Source: Paulinella micropora
Taxonomy: Eukaryota > Cercozoa > Imbricatea > Euglyphida > Paulinellidae
Direction: 5' to 3'
NCBI GenBank assembly: GCA_019918135.1
Contig: WBZZ01001231.1
Location: forward strand, 250,001 to 275,000
DNA: 25,000 bases
Position 1 is the first letter of the stretch, and every line of letters begins with the position of its first letter. Under the pieces are notes generated by a model, which worked only from the letters and a program-made list of their open reading frames with translations, had not been told where the DNA came from and did not search any database. Both the position numbers and the translations under genes were made by a program. Positions 7,113 to 15,862 of this stretch are shown piece after piece.

Positions 7113-9562
7113 ATGACCGCGCCGACACTGACCAGCAACCAATGGTATTACAAACAAGAAGAAGCACTGAGAGATAAACCACAAGATGCGGTTCTTATCA
7201 AGTGGGGGAATAAACAATTTACCACTATGCCATGCCAAGAGGATTTCATTGAATTGATTGAGAACACGCCCGATGACCAAAAGCAATACTATGAAGTATT
7301 AATGGAAAACAAACCCCAACGAATGTTTGCCGACATTGATGGCGATGAATTATCAATCACACGAGAAAAAATGTATGAGCGGTGGAACACGCTTTTAGAA
7401 AACGTATTTGCTAGTGTAGGCTTGAAGTATAATCCCAAAAAAGCCAAATACTTGGACGCAAGCAAGAATGGTAAAATGTCGTGCCATTTTTCTTACGATA
7501 ATGGCTTAGTATTTAAAAACTGCGAAACACAAAAAGAGTTTTGGAAGTATGTAGAAGTAGTGATTGAAAAAGATTATCCCGACCTTTGCTTCACGTTTGA
7601 ACGAGCCGACAAGAATATTGAATTACGAACCATACTTGATATCTCCGTCTATAACAAAAACAGGGCTTTCCGCACTATCTACTTTCATAAAGAGGATAGC
7701 GACCGCGTTTTGCTTCCGTATTCATACACCCCAAAAACAAACACCTTGAAACTGCTACAAGATGTAGAAATAGATGATTATCTGATTATGCGCTATGCGC
7801 CCCGATGACAATACATTTTACGAAGTCAAAATTCCCGAATATACAACTTTGAAGCGATATCAACATATTACGTTGGACGAAATACGCGAAATTATACTCA
7901 GCAAAATACCAAATGTAGAAATTGTTGAAATAAAGCAGAGAATGTTTGTTTTAAAAACCATAGGGACACGAGTATGTATTATAAACGGAGAAGAAAATAA
8001 AAGCGACAATTGCTATGTAGTATGGAGAAGAGACGGGCTGTATTTCTACTGCCACGATAGCACTTGCGAGGGTAAAGGCATGAAAATTCACGAATTATCC
8101 CCCCCATCGTCCGTAATATCAACACGATTGATGACCTTCGCCGACTCGCCAGCGAATGTAAAGCGTAGAAAAATTCAAAGAATTAATAGACACTGCTTTG
8201 GCGTGGATGAATGAATCATACACTTTTGCCAACTTGGCGAAGCCCGCCATAATTGAAGAATATATTGATTCAAGAGGTAAGAAGGTATTTCGCTACAAGA
8301 CGGAATCAGCAATGGAATCATTCTTCAAAAACAAAAGAGTAAAGACCAACTTATCAAAGGAGGACTGGATAGCGCTAGGTAAAAACCCCGCCAAATTGAA
8401 TGTTGTTGATTTGTATAAAATATGGACTACACACCTGAGAAGACGCGAAGTAAATGACGTAATCTTTGACCCCAAGGCATACTTTGATAACCACAAACAA
8501 GGATTTTATAACTTGTTTAAGGGTTTTGAAATCCCAGCGGACACATTAGGAGACGTGAATCATTCACGGCAGAAGAAGAAAAAAATGAAGCATTCTTTCA
8601 ACATATCCTAAACAGATGGTGCGGGGGAAGTCAGGACATATAGAAAAAGGTGCTTGATATGTTTGCGAGCATTTACCAAAAGCCGTGGCAAAAACTACAC
8701 TTATCATTAGTTTTGACAAGCACTGAACGAGCAGGTAAGGGTATTATTCTTGAAATATTTAAAGACATAATTGGTGCCGATTATTACTTCCAGCCGTCCG
8801 ATGTTAGAGAAATATTAGGCGATTTCAATGCGCAACTCGCAAAAGCAATCGTAGTATTTATGGACGAAATGGTTTGGGGTGGTGATAAAGAACGAGCGGG
8901 AACAATTAAGAAACTCGTATCAGAAAACACGCTCACTCTTAAACAAAAATATTTACCAAATCTAACATTAGAAAATATGTTATTCTTAGTCCTTGCTTCA
9001 AACGAAGAGTGGGTAGTGCCAGCGGGAACCACAGAGCAACGATGGCTAGTCCTTGAAGTGCCTGATGAACTGGCACTTATGAAATCAGACGAAAAGAGAA
9101 AAGTGATTGCGGATATTAGATCTATTGACAGGCAACGACTGGCGAAGTTTCTTCTTGAACGAGACCTTAGCCCGCGAAACAATCATTACAAAGGGGCTAC
9201 GAGAACAAAAAGTGAAATCTCTTTCAAAGTTGAGAAAGTGGTGGTTGGATTGCTTGAACTTGGGATATATTACAAACCAATTTTCAGGAATTCGTTTTGG
9301 TGAAGAAGTTTCAAAAGAAGAATTGTATGATGTGTATAAAGCAAATGCGAATGACCCGCACACCTCGCGGGTTCGTTTCTGGACTAGTCTTAGAAAACTA
9401 ATGCCAAATATGGTAGAAAAGAAGAAAACGATGGAAGCAGGTGCGCGGGTTAGATACGTAGATTTACCAACATTAGAAGAGTGTAAAAATCAATGGAAGG
9501 TTATTTATGGTGATAATGAATGGGCTTTTGACGACGACGATGACAATGATGACGATGAATAA
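7113..9562 (+). pseudogene. Primase-SF3 helicase replication gene, multiply broken
   Basis: The D5-like replication protein is split over five frames: 7113-7808, 7795-8214, 8198-8600, about 8585-9195 and 9190-9562. N-terminal segment: archaeo-eukaryotic primase with FADIDGD (acidic pair at codons from 7332), a CHFSY motif and NKNRAFRTIY, typical of the herpes/NCLDV primase subgroup. The second segment has a zinc-type FYCHDSTC. The helicase has a Walker A-like TERAGKG (Lys codon 8737), Walker B VVFMDE (Asp codon 8863), and motif C ASNEEW (Asn codon 9001) followed by TTEQRW. The C-terminus is a winged-helix-like part with an Asp-rich tail. Breaks: frameshifts near 7800, 8200, 8560 and 9190, and an in-frame TAG at 8639-8641. 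AATAAA at 9558-9563 overlaps the stop. It would have unwound and primed viral DNA; it cannot make one protein as written. Confidence 0.85.
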
Positions 9563-9603
9563 ACAATATTAAAAAAACGGATTTTTTTTTGCTTATAGAT
9601 AGC

Positions 9604-10128
9604 ATGCCATCAACCAAAGGAGAGTATCTGAGCCAAATAGAAAAATGGACTCATTTAAGTAGCGACATAAAACTTCCAACAAGCAAATCGCTCAAAACTG
9701 AAATTGTCGCATTTTACGAAAAATACCGACCCGAACAACCCCCGCAGAGTGATAATGTTGAAGTTGTATTGCCCTCCGTTGATACATTGAAGAAGGTAGT
9801 TTTTAATGACGAACCAGAAGAATTTACGCCTTTTAAAGAAAGTGATTTGAAGGAAACTGGTATTACTGAAATCAAGGCCAACGTAGGAGAAGAATTGGTG
9901 AAAAAAGAAATGTCAGTTTTAGAAGCAAAAGAGGAACCTGCGCCAGTTAGGGAAAAGAAAACACCGATTAAAGCAAAGCGGAATCCGCCCGAGAGCGGAT
10001 ATAGTTGCTATGAAATAATAACGGCACATTTGAAAGTATCAAAAGACCCGTTTAATTTCTTGTATATGAAAGTTGAAGACCGCACCATAATTATTACAGG
10101 AGGATATGAAGAAATGGCACGAGAGTAG
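9604..10128 (+). CDS. Uncharacterised acidic/charged viral protein
   Basis: The ATG at 9604 is chosen; the frame is open from 9589 but only through a non-ATG codon. It encodes 174 residues. The first 45 form a compact helical-looking domain (KGEYLSQIEKW, LKTEIVAFYEKY); the middle is Glu/Pro/Lys-rich and probably disordered; the last 45 (YSCYEIITAHLKVSKDPFNF and then a beta-like end) look folded. A TTATAGATAG promoter-like stretch and a T10 run precede the start. It sits directly after the replication gene and overlaps the next small frame by 23 bases. No known family recognised; the layout resembles the short-domain-plus-linker protein encoded at 19927-20507. Confidence 0.6.
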   Translation: MPSTKGEYLSQIEKWTHLSSDIKLPTSKSLKTEIVAFYEKYRPEQPPQSDNVEVVLPSVDTLKKVVFNDEPEEFTPFKESDLKETGITEIKANVGEELVKKEMSVLEAKEEPAPVREKKTPIKAKRNPPESGYSCYEIITAHLKVSKDPFNFLYMKVEDRTIIITGGYEEMARE

Positions 10129-10270
10129 ATACGCACACATACCACCAGACCAACGTCCTATTCTTAAATATGGTAAGTTAGATTATAAGACGTTTTTCCG
10201 CGATGTCTTATCTCAACACGAGGGCAAACTCACGACACTAAAAGATATGTACGACAGGTTTCATGTGTAA
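10106..10270 (+). CDS. Small ORF, 54 residues, overlapping its neighbours
   Basis: ATG at 10106 to TAA at 10268-10270, too short for a usual length cutoff. The composition looks coding: RYAHIPPDQRPILKYG followed by a helical FFRDVLSQHEGK section. It overlaps the end of the upstream gene in another frame and runs 10 bases past the stop codon of the minus-strand gene that ends at 10261. It may be an independent small gene or the displaced C-terminus of the upstream protein after a frameshift. I favour the separate gene because the upstream product ends in a complete-looking fold, but only moderately. Confidence 0.4.
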   Translation: MKKWHESRYAHIPPDQRPILKYGKLDYKTFFRDVLSQHEGKLTTLKDMYDRFHV

Positions 10271-10890
10271 GAGGCGGTTAGTGCTATGTCTCTCATCACA
10301 TCAATATTAAAATATGATGGTTTAAAAGATACATAATCCGCAGATGCTGTTTTATAATATACTTCCAATGTTATTGGAGCATCTGTCTCATATGTCAATA
10401 AAACCTCATTAGTCGTATTTCCAGAAATTCGTATTGTTCTATTATTGGTGGTATCCGCGGGATTTGGACAAGTCATTAACCATATCATTTTCATTTGGAC
10501 TCCATATCTTTGAATTAGCCATATACAATCAAAAGACTTATACTCAATGGCGGTTGTATAATTTAGCACTTCGCTGTAAAAATCATCAACATTGGTTCCG
10601 TCCGTTTTATGAAACCAGAACTGAAAGGTTCCAATTCCAGACGGGGCGGGCAAATTCAAAGACCCGCGAAAAGCAACTTTAATGAAATAACCATATCCTA
10701 AATTAGATATTGTTTTGCTACCATAACCGCCCGTGCAAAGAGTAGTGAATGTTGAACTTTCCATCCACGATCTAAGATCAAGACCAACATACGCATTTTG
10801 AATGTTTCTTGTTAATGTCGGGGTAGCAGTGACGGCAATAGTTTTAGTATCAATAGACTGCTGTTCCTGTGATCGTCCAAATATATTCAT
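10261..10890 (-). CDS. Beta-rich virion-type protein, divergent from fibre gene
   Basis: 209 residues on the minus strand from an ATG at 10888-10890. The sequence is Thr/Ser/Asn/Tyr-rich with alternating hydrophobics and few charges, as in capsid-associated or fibre-head beta-sandwiches. Examples are GYGYFIKVAFRGSLNL, GTFQFWFHKTDGTN and APITLEVYYKTASADYV. No signal peptide or membrane segment. It faces away from the fibre gene and shares the 67-base promoter region with its palindrome (10915-10931). Likely role: structural, perhaps a spike head or fibre accessory. This is inferred from composition and position; no family is recognised. Confidence 0.6.
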   Translation of the reverse strand: MNIFGRSQEQQSIDTKTIAVTATPTLTRNIQNAYVGLDLRSWMESSTFTTLCTGGYGSKTISNLGYGYFIKVAFRGSLNLPAPSGIGTFQFWFHKTDGTNVDDFYSEVLNYTTAIEYKSFDCIWLIQRYGVQMKMIWLMTCPNPADTTNNRTIRISGNTTNEVLLTYETDAPITLEVYYKTASADYVSFKPSYFNIDVMRDIALTASYT

Positions 10891-10957
10891 TTTTTTAAGA
10901 CCAAATATATATATATCTTATATTATAAGATTGGATATAAAATAATAGAATTTAAAT
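10891..10957. promoter_or_regulatory. Divergent promoter with 17-bp palindrome
   Basis: The whole 67-base gap between two divergent gene starts is A/T except for a few bases. It holds a perfect palindrome, ATCTTATATTATAAGAT (10915-10931, 8+1+8). The palindrome is followed by TGGAT, exactly as in the copy at 18976-18992 before the ATPase gene. TATA-like sequence is available in both directions. This looks like a shared binding site or core promoter for the fibre and the divergent virion-type gene. Confidence 0.65.
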
Positions 10958-11406
10958 ATGAATCATTTAGGCAATCCGTGGGCATATCACTATTACGGCT
11001 CTGCGATAATAGACGAGGATTTAGAAGTTGATGGTGTATTATATGGCGATCATATTGAAGCAAACTCAATACAAGCAAGGACTGACGACATAACAATATC
11101 ATCGCGAAATAATAACTCTTCTTTGTTGATATCTGATACTGGTTATGTGTCAACTAATAACGAATACGATTTACCATTGGCGGACGGCACGGCTAATCAA
11201 ATATTAAAAACAGATGGGTTGGATAATACTTCATTTGCTACATTATCTTCAAGTTATATAAGCGATTTTGAATTGGATAAATTAACGGATGTAGTCATAA
11301 CGGGCACACCCAACAGCAATCAATTGCTTATTTACAGCACAGGGCAATGGAGAAATACAACATCACCTTACCTGAGATTAGATGGTGCTTTCAATATGAC
11401 GGGAAC

Positions 11407-11500
11407 ATTAAATATGGGAGGGCAAAGCATAACAAATGTCAATCTTGTTGATGGTGTTGATGTTTCTGTTCTTGATACTTCGGTGGTTAAACTAACAGGA
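11407..11500 (+). repeat. 94-bp exact direct repeat in fibre gene, copy 1
   Basis: Identical, base for base, to 11947-12040 (offset 540 bases, 180 codons). It encodes the unit GGQSITNVNLVDGVD plus SVLDTSVVKLTG. Exact identity over 94 bases, against diverged protein repeats elsewhere, implies recent duplication or gene conversion. Confidence 0.9.
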
Positions 11501-11946
11501 AACCAAACAATAACGGGGAATAAGGATTTCGTGGATAAAATATCAACATGTTCTGGGAAGCCGATAATCGTAGGTAGATCAACAAAAGGAATAGATGCGA
11601 CTGGTGGATTGGAATTGTATGGTAATTATGGCGACCGAACTGGTGGTGCGCACATGCAAGCAATTACATCAGAAGACATTTATCCTACTTTTTCGTTAGT
11701 CAATTTAGGACACGGTAGTGTGGGTATGGCCTTTGATGCTTATATGGACTCTAACGGATGGGAATCTAGTTATGCGACTTCAAGTTTTGCGATCGCGAAA
11801 GTTAATGATAAATTTAGATTTTTGTATGGTATTGGGAGCATCATTGGGGATGTTGTTCCATGGGATACTGCTCTGGAAATTGACACAGCAGGTTTATTAA
11901 CCGCGAAAGCAATAACGGCGAGTGGATTAATAACGGCAAATGCGGG

Positions 11947-12040
11947 ATTAAATATGGGAGGGCAAAGCATAACAAATGTCAATCTTGTTGATGGTGTTGA
12001 TGTTTCTGTTCTTGATACTTCGGTGGTTAAACTAACAGGA
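11947..12040 (+). repeat. 94-bp exact direct repeat in fibre gene, copy 2
   Basis: Second copy of the 11407-11500 unit. It runs straight into the 150-base tandem units that start at 12033, 12181 and 12331. Confidence 0.9.
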
Positions 12041-12380
12041 GACCAAACCATAGGAGGAATTAAAACATTCAGCAGTATAATAAATGCTAGTGCGGGGATT
12101 GATATGAAAAGCCAAAGCATAACAAACGTTAATCTTGTTGATGGCGTTGATTTCTACTCTTGACACTTCTGTCGTTAAACTAACAGGAGACCAAACCATA
12201 GGAGGAATTAAAACATTCAGCAGTATAGTAAATGCTAGTGCGGGTATTGATATGAAAAGCCAAAGCATAACAAATGTTAATCTTGTTGATGGCGTGGATG
12301 TTTCTACTCTTGACACTTCTGTCGTTAAACTAACAGGAGACCAGACCATAGCAGGGAATAAAAAATTTACATCAACTTTA
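12033..12380 (+). repeat. 150-bp tandem units in fibre gene
   Basis: Units start with TAACAGGAGACCA at 12033, 12181 and 12331; the third copy decays soon after. Spacing is 148 then 150 bases. The 50-residue unit reads GDQTIGGIKTFSS, then GIDMKSQSITNVNLVDGVD. The 2-base shortfall of the first unit is the frameshift of the fibre gene. Confidence 0.85.
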
Positions 12381-14997
12381 GAAGTAAGTGGTTCGTCCAA
12401 TCCTTCTACTTTTGACGGCATCGGCATAGCCTTTGATACAAAAATAGGAATGATTGCAGCACAAAAAACAGCAACAGCGACTTGGTATCCGATACAAATA
12501 ACTGGTTCGTATGTAGAGTTATATTCAGGTAATACTTTAATTATAACCGCAACTGGAACAACATTAAGTTTGAACAACAACAAAATTACAAAATTAGCCA
12601 CACCATCAGCAACAACGGACGGAGCAAATAAAAGTTATGTTGATACAAAAGACGGACAAAATGTGAAACTAACAGGAAACCAAACAATAGCAGGAATCAA
12701 GACATTTAGCAGTGCCCTTGAAATAACTGGAAATTCAACGAATGCAACAACAAAAGGAACATTCGTGGTTTTTAACTCCACAGCCAATATAGGAACTATC
12801 GGATGCCTTGATATGGGCATTGGTGTAAATTATAACTTTGAAATAAATGCGAAAAAAATAAGTTTTATTATTGATGGGGCAATCGTCGGTTGGGTAAATG
12901 CTTCGGGGCTAGATTGTAATAGTAGCAAAATAGCCAACATTGGAACTCCAACATTAGCGACGGACGGAGCGACAAAAGGGTATGCGGGCACATTGGACGG
13001 GCAAAATGTAAAACTAACAACAGACCAAACCATAACAGGAAGTAAAACATTTAATGGTGCAAGCACTACGATAAAATATCTAACTTTAACGAACAATGCC
13101 GATTTTAATAATCAAACTATCACTAATGGAGGAAATATAACATATAATGGGGCGAGGATATTAAACCAAAATGGAGGTGATATATTCTTTTCACAGACAT
13201 CAGGTGATTATCAGTATTTCTTATTTACTCTAGCTACTGTTACAAGCGGAACCGCAGACCAAGGAGGTTATGTATTTACGAATGTAGCATTTGATGTAAA
13301 AGGGGCGGGACTTTATATTTCAAAACTCTTGGATAATAAAAGTGCTTCGTCTGACATTGTCCGTTTTAACAATGCTGGCGGTATGCGGTTTTATGGTGCC
13401 TTAGATATGAACTCAAACAATATAACAAATGGCGGAACAATAACTGGAACGACAATTACTTCAACCGCGGGTATATCAACGACGACACTAACGGCGAGTG
13501 GATTGATAACGGCAAATGCGAGTATATCAACAACAACGGCAACCGCAAGCGGATTGATAACGGCAAATGCGGGGATATCAACAACAACATTAACAACGAG
13601 CGAAAAAATAACAACAGCATCAGGCAAACCAATAATCATAGGCAATACAACGAAAGGAATAGGAACAACAGCGGGTTTAGAAATATATGGGACTTATAAT
13701 AATAATACAACTGGAGCACATATACAGGCTATTACAACGGAAGACATTTATCCTACTTTTCAACTAACTAATTTAAGTCATAATAACATAAATATGACCT
13801 TTGATGCGTATTTAGATGCTGGCGGATGGAAATCAAGTTATGCGAGTTCTAATTTTCTAATTAGTAAATGGAATAATAAACTTAGATTTTTGTATGATCG
13901 CGAGAAAAGTGTGGGGGTTGCTGTTCCTTGGTCTCTCGCTCTGGAACTTGACACATCGGGCTTATTAACAACAAAGGCGATTACAGCGAGTGGGGCGATA
14001 ACGGCAAATGCGGGTGTATCAACAACATCATTGGCAACGAGCGACAAAATAACAACAGCACTAGGCAAACCGATAATCATAGGCAACTCAACAAAAGGAG
14101 TAGGTGCGACGGGAGGATTAGAATTGTATGGAACTGCTGGTAATATTGGAGGGGCACACTTACAGGCAATAACGACAGCGGATGCTTATCCAACATTTCA
14201 ATTATTAAACTGGGCACACGACAATATCAATTTATATTTTGATTGTTATTTTGATGGCACGAACATATTATCTTCAAACACATCATCAAATTTCCAAATA
14301 GCGAAATACTCAAACAAACTCAGTTTTAATTACAAAAATGGAGGAACACTTGGTCAATCTATAACAATGACTGAGGCAATGAACATTAATACGTCGGGAG
14401 ATTTAAGCATGACGACAGCATCCAGCGGATTTTTAACATTAAGAAAAAGACCAAACAATACGACCAACCCACAAATATTTATGAAAGCAGGAGACGCATC
14501 AGGTTATGCGGTGGTAATGAATACAGGTGGATTATTACACGCTTGGTCGACTACACTATCAAATGGTGAAAATAATACGGGTTATGTTTTTATGGCAGCA
14601 GGAGCGAATGTTTGGTCTTCTGGTTCAGATAGGAGATTAAAATCAGATATTAAAACACTAGACTGCGGGGATTGTTGCGATAAACTGATGAAAATAAATT
14701 GCTGTTCATATTATTTGAAATCAGACGAAAAGAAACAGAAAAAGAACCACGGATTTATTGCGGATGAAGTAAAAAAAATATTTCCAGAATTTGTATCTGA
14801 AAGTGGAATAAAAGCAGACGATGGGGATGGAAACTTTGAAGGTATATCATACACGGACTTCATACCAATATTGGTCAGTGCTTTTCAACACATGGCGGAA
14901 AAGGTAGTTAATTTAGAAAAGCAAAATAATAATCTAACTAATGATATAGCCGATTAAACAAACCAATTAGCAGAAATCAGAGTGGCCGTTCTTGATA

Positions 14998-15354
14998 ATG
15001 TCATATAATACGACTAGACTTCATAGACCACCACCTATTATGGATATGGATGGCGAACTAACTCCAGAATTAAAATCTCGCGTTTTGGATATTGAACTAA
15101 AGACAGAAGAGAAAAAAAATGACAATGAAATTGAGAACGAATGGAATTGCTGTATGTCAAATAAGAAAACCGATAGCAGAATGATTAAATATTTATTTCA
15201 AATGGGTATCATCATTGCCATTATAACCCTTTGTATAGTTAGGCTATCTGAGAAGAACTTGCTTTGTGAGGTTGCTAATACTTATGTCGGTATTTTGACC
15301 TTACTTATAGGCATATGCCTTCCTTCGCCAAGTTCTGGAAGTGGTAAGAAGTAA
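14998..15354 (+). CDS. Two-TM small membrane protein
   Basis: 118 residues from the ATG at 14998; the frame is open slightly further upstream only by a non-ATG codon. The first 60 residues are polar and acidic (MDMDGELTPELKSRVLDIEL, then EEKKNDNE). Two hydrophobic segments follow: YLFQMGIIIAIITLCIVRL and, after a short loop with one Cys, VGILTLLIGICLPSPS, then a basic tail (GSGKK). A hairpin of this type directly after fibre genes occurs in PLVs and algal viruses and is sometimes compared with holins, but the role is unproven. Its start overlaps the extended fibre frame by 11 bases; its stop is one base from the stop of the converging minus-strand gene. Confidence 0.65.
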   Translation: MSYNTTRLHRPPPIMDMDGELTPELKSRVLDIELKTEEKKNDNEIENEWNCCMSNKKTDSRMIKYLFQMGIIIAIITLCIVRLSEKNLLCEVANTYVGILTLLIGICLPSPSSGSGKK

Positions 15355-15355
15355 A

Positions 15356-15610
15356 TCATAAATTACCACATTCATATATATGTGTCCTGTACCAAGACGA
15401 ACTATCGCCAAGACACATCAAAGGCAGTGCCTCATCAAAACTACGACACATATTATTTCCGTTATTTATGAAAACACACTTAAAACCAGATTCTACACCT
15501 TGCTTTATACAATAAGCACACGATTCATTCTTTTTTTCTGAGTATCGCGAGTAAAAGTCGCAGGCAGTCCGCGACATAGCGGAGCACGCAAATAGCAATA
15601 TTAACAACAT
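15356..15610 (-). CDS. Small secreted Cys-rich protein
   Basis: 84 residues on the minus strand. The N-terminus (MLLILLFACSAMSRTA) is a short signal peptide-like stretch, with cleavage plausible near residue 16. The mature part has seven cysteines (residues 17, 31, 34, 45, 55, 66, 81), enough for three disulphides, with spacing C-x13-C-x2-C-x10-C-x9-C-x10-C-x14-C. The pattern faintly recalls PSI-like knots but lacks some of their spacing. It lies antisense between the membrane protein and virion-type genes; an AT-rich TAAATATATA stretch precedes the ATG. Possibly a secreted or virion-surface factor. No family recognised. Confidence 0.6.
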   Translation of the reverse strand: MLLILLFACSAMSRTACDFYSRYSEKKNESCAYCIKQGVESGFKCVFINNGNNMCRSFDEALPLMCLGDSSSWYRTHIYECGNL

Positions 15611-15643
15611 TATATATTTAGCCCGCTTTACCTTCTTCTTTAA

Positions 15644-15838
15644 TTATATTATTATAAATCGCTTCTCGTTGCTTATCTGATAGCGGTAAGCGGTAAAGGA
15701 TATTTTCAGGTTTCTAAAAATGTTGGGGTTTCTATTCACTAAGTTCTGAGTGATGCGGATTTGGTCAATTTCCTTCCCTAGCCTTTCCAACTCTTCAAGT
15801 TGTTGCTCGTCTTTGCTTTTTTCTTTTTTATTTTCCAT
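15644..15838 (-). CDS. Small charged coiled-coil protein
   Basis: 64 residues starting at the ATG at 15836-15838. The longer open frame to 15982 is rejected because it runs into the divergent PLA2 gene. The sequence starts MENKKEKSKDEQQLEELERL, a charged amphipathic helix, and ends basic and aromatic (FTAYRYQISNEKRF). The gap to the divergent PLA2-domain gene is only 24 bases. Function unknown; it could be a small virion or regulatory protein. Confidence 0.5.
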   Translation of the reverse strand: MENKKEKSKDEQQLEELERLGKEIDQIRITQNLVNRNPNIFRNLKISFTAYRYQISNEKRFIII

Positions 15839-15862
15839 CTTATATAATAGCGGATATAAAAA
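15837..15862. promoter_or_regulatory. Compact divergent promoter
   Basis: The intergenic space between two divergent ATGs. It contains the half-site ATCTTATA (15837-15844, reading TATAAGAT on the minus strand and overlapping that gene's start) and GCGGATAT (15850-15857) followed by an A run before the + strand ATG. Both words recur at other gene starts in the element. Confidence 0.5.

Larger units (their letters stand above)
10958..15008 (+). pseudogene. Long repeat-built tail fibre with peptidase S74 chaperone
   Basis: Two frames, 10958-12163 and about 12150-14957, form one fibre gene of about 1,330 codons. The N-terminal part (MNHLGNPWAYHYYGS, LDKLTDVVITG) is followed by repeated beta-strand units (VVKLTGNQTIxGxKTF type) and three ~130-residue modules that start KPIIxG, continue with ELYG and GAHxQAIT and end near LELDTSGLL. 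The C-terminus has the S74 intramolecular chaperone: GSDRRLKSDI (putative catalytic Ser codon 14625), HGFIADEVKKIFPEF, YTDFIPILVSAF, then a coiled coil. In phage and algal-virus fibres this domain trimerises the fibre and then cuts itself off. A 2-base loss near 12150 separates the frames. A TAA at 14955-14957 may also be premature, since the coiled coil continues in frame to 15006-15008. Likely the receptor-binding spike. Confidence 0.85.

Noticed and set aside
10101..10106. AGGAGG directly before the ATG at 10106, like a bacterial ribosome binding site
   Set aside because: The spacing to the ATG is too short, no other gene of the element has one, and the context is eukaryotic. Taken as chance.
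11770..14086. Open frames antisense to the fibre gene
   Set aside because: They mirror the fibre repeats, have no independent start signals, and are hydrophobic shadows of Thr/Asn-rich codons.
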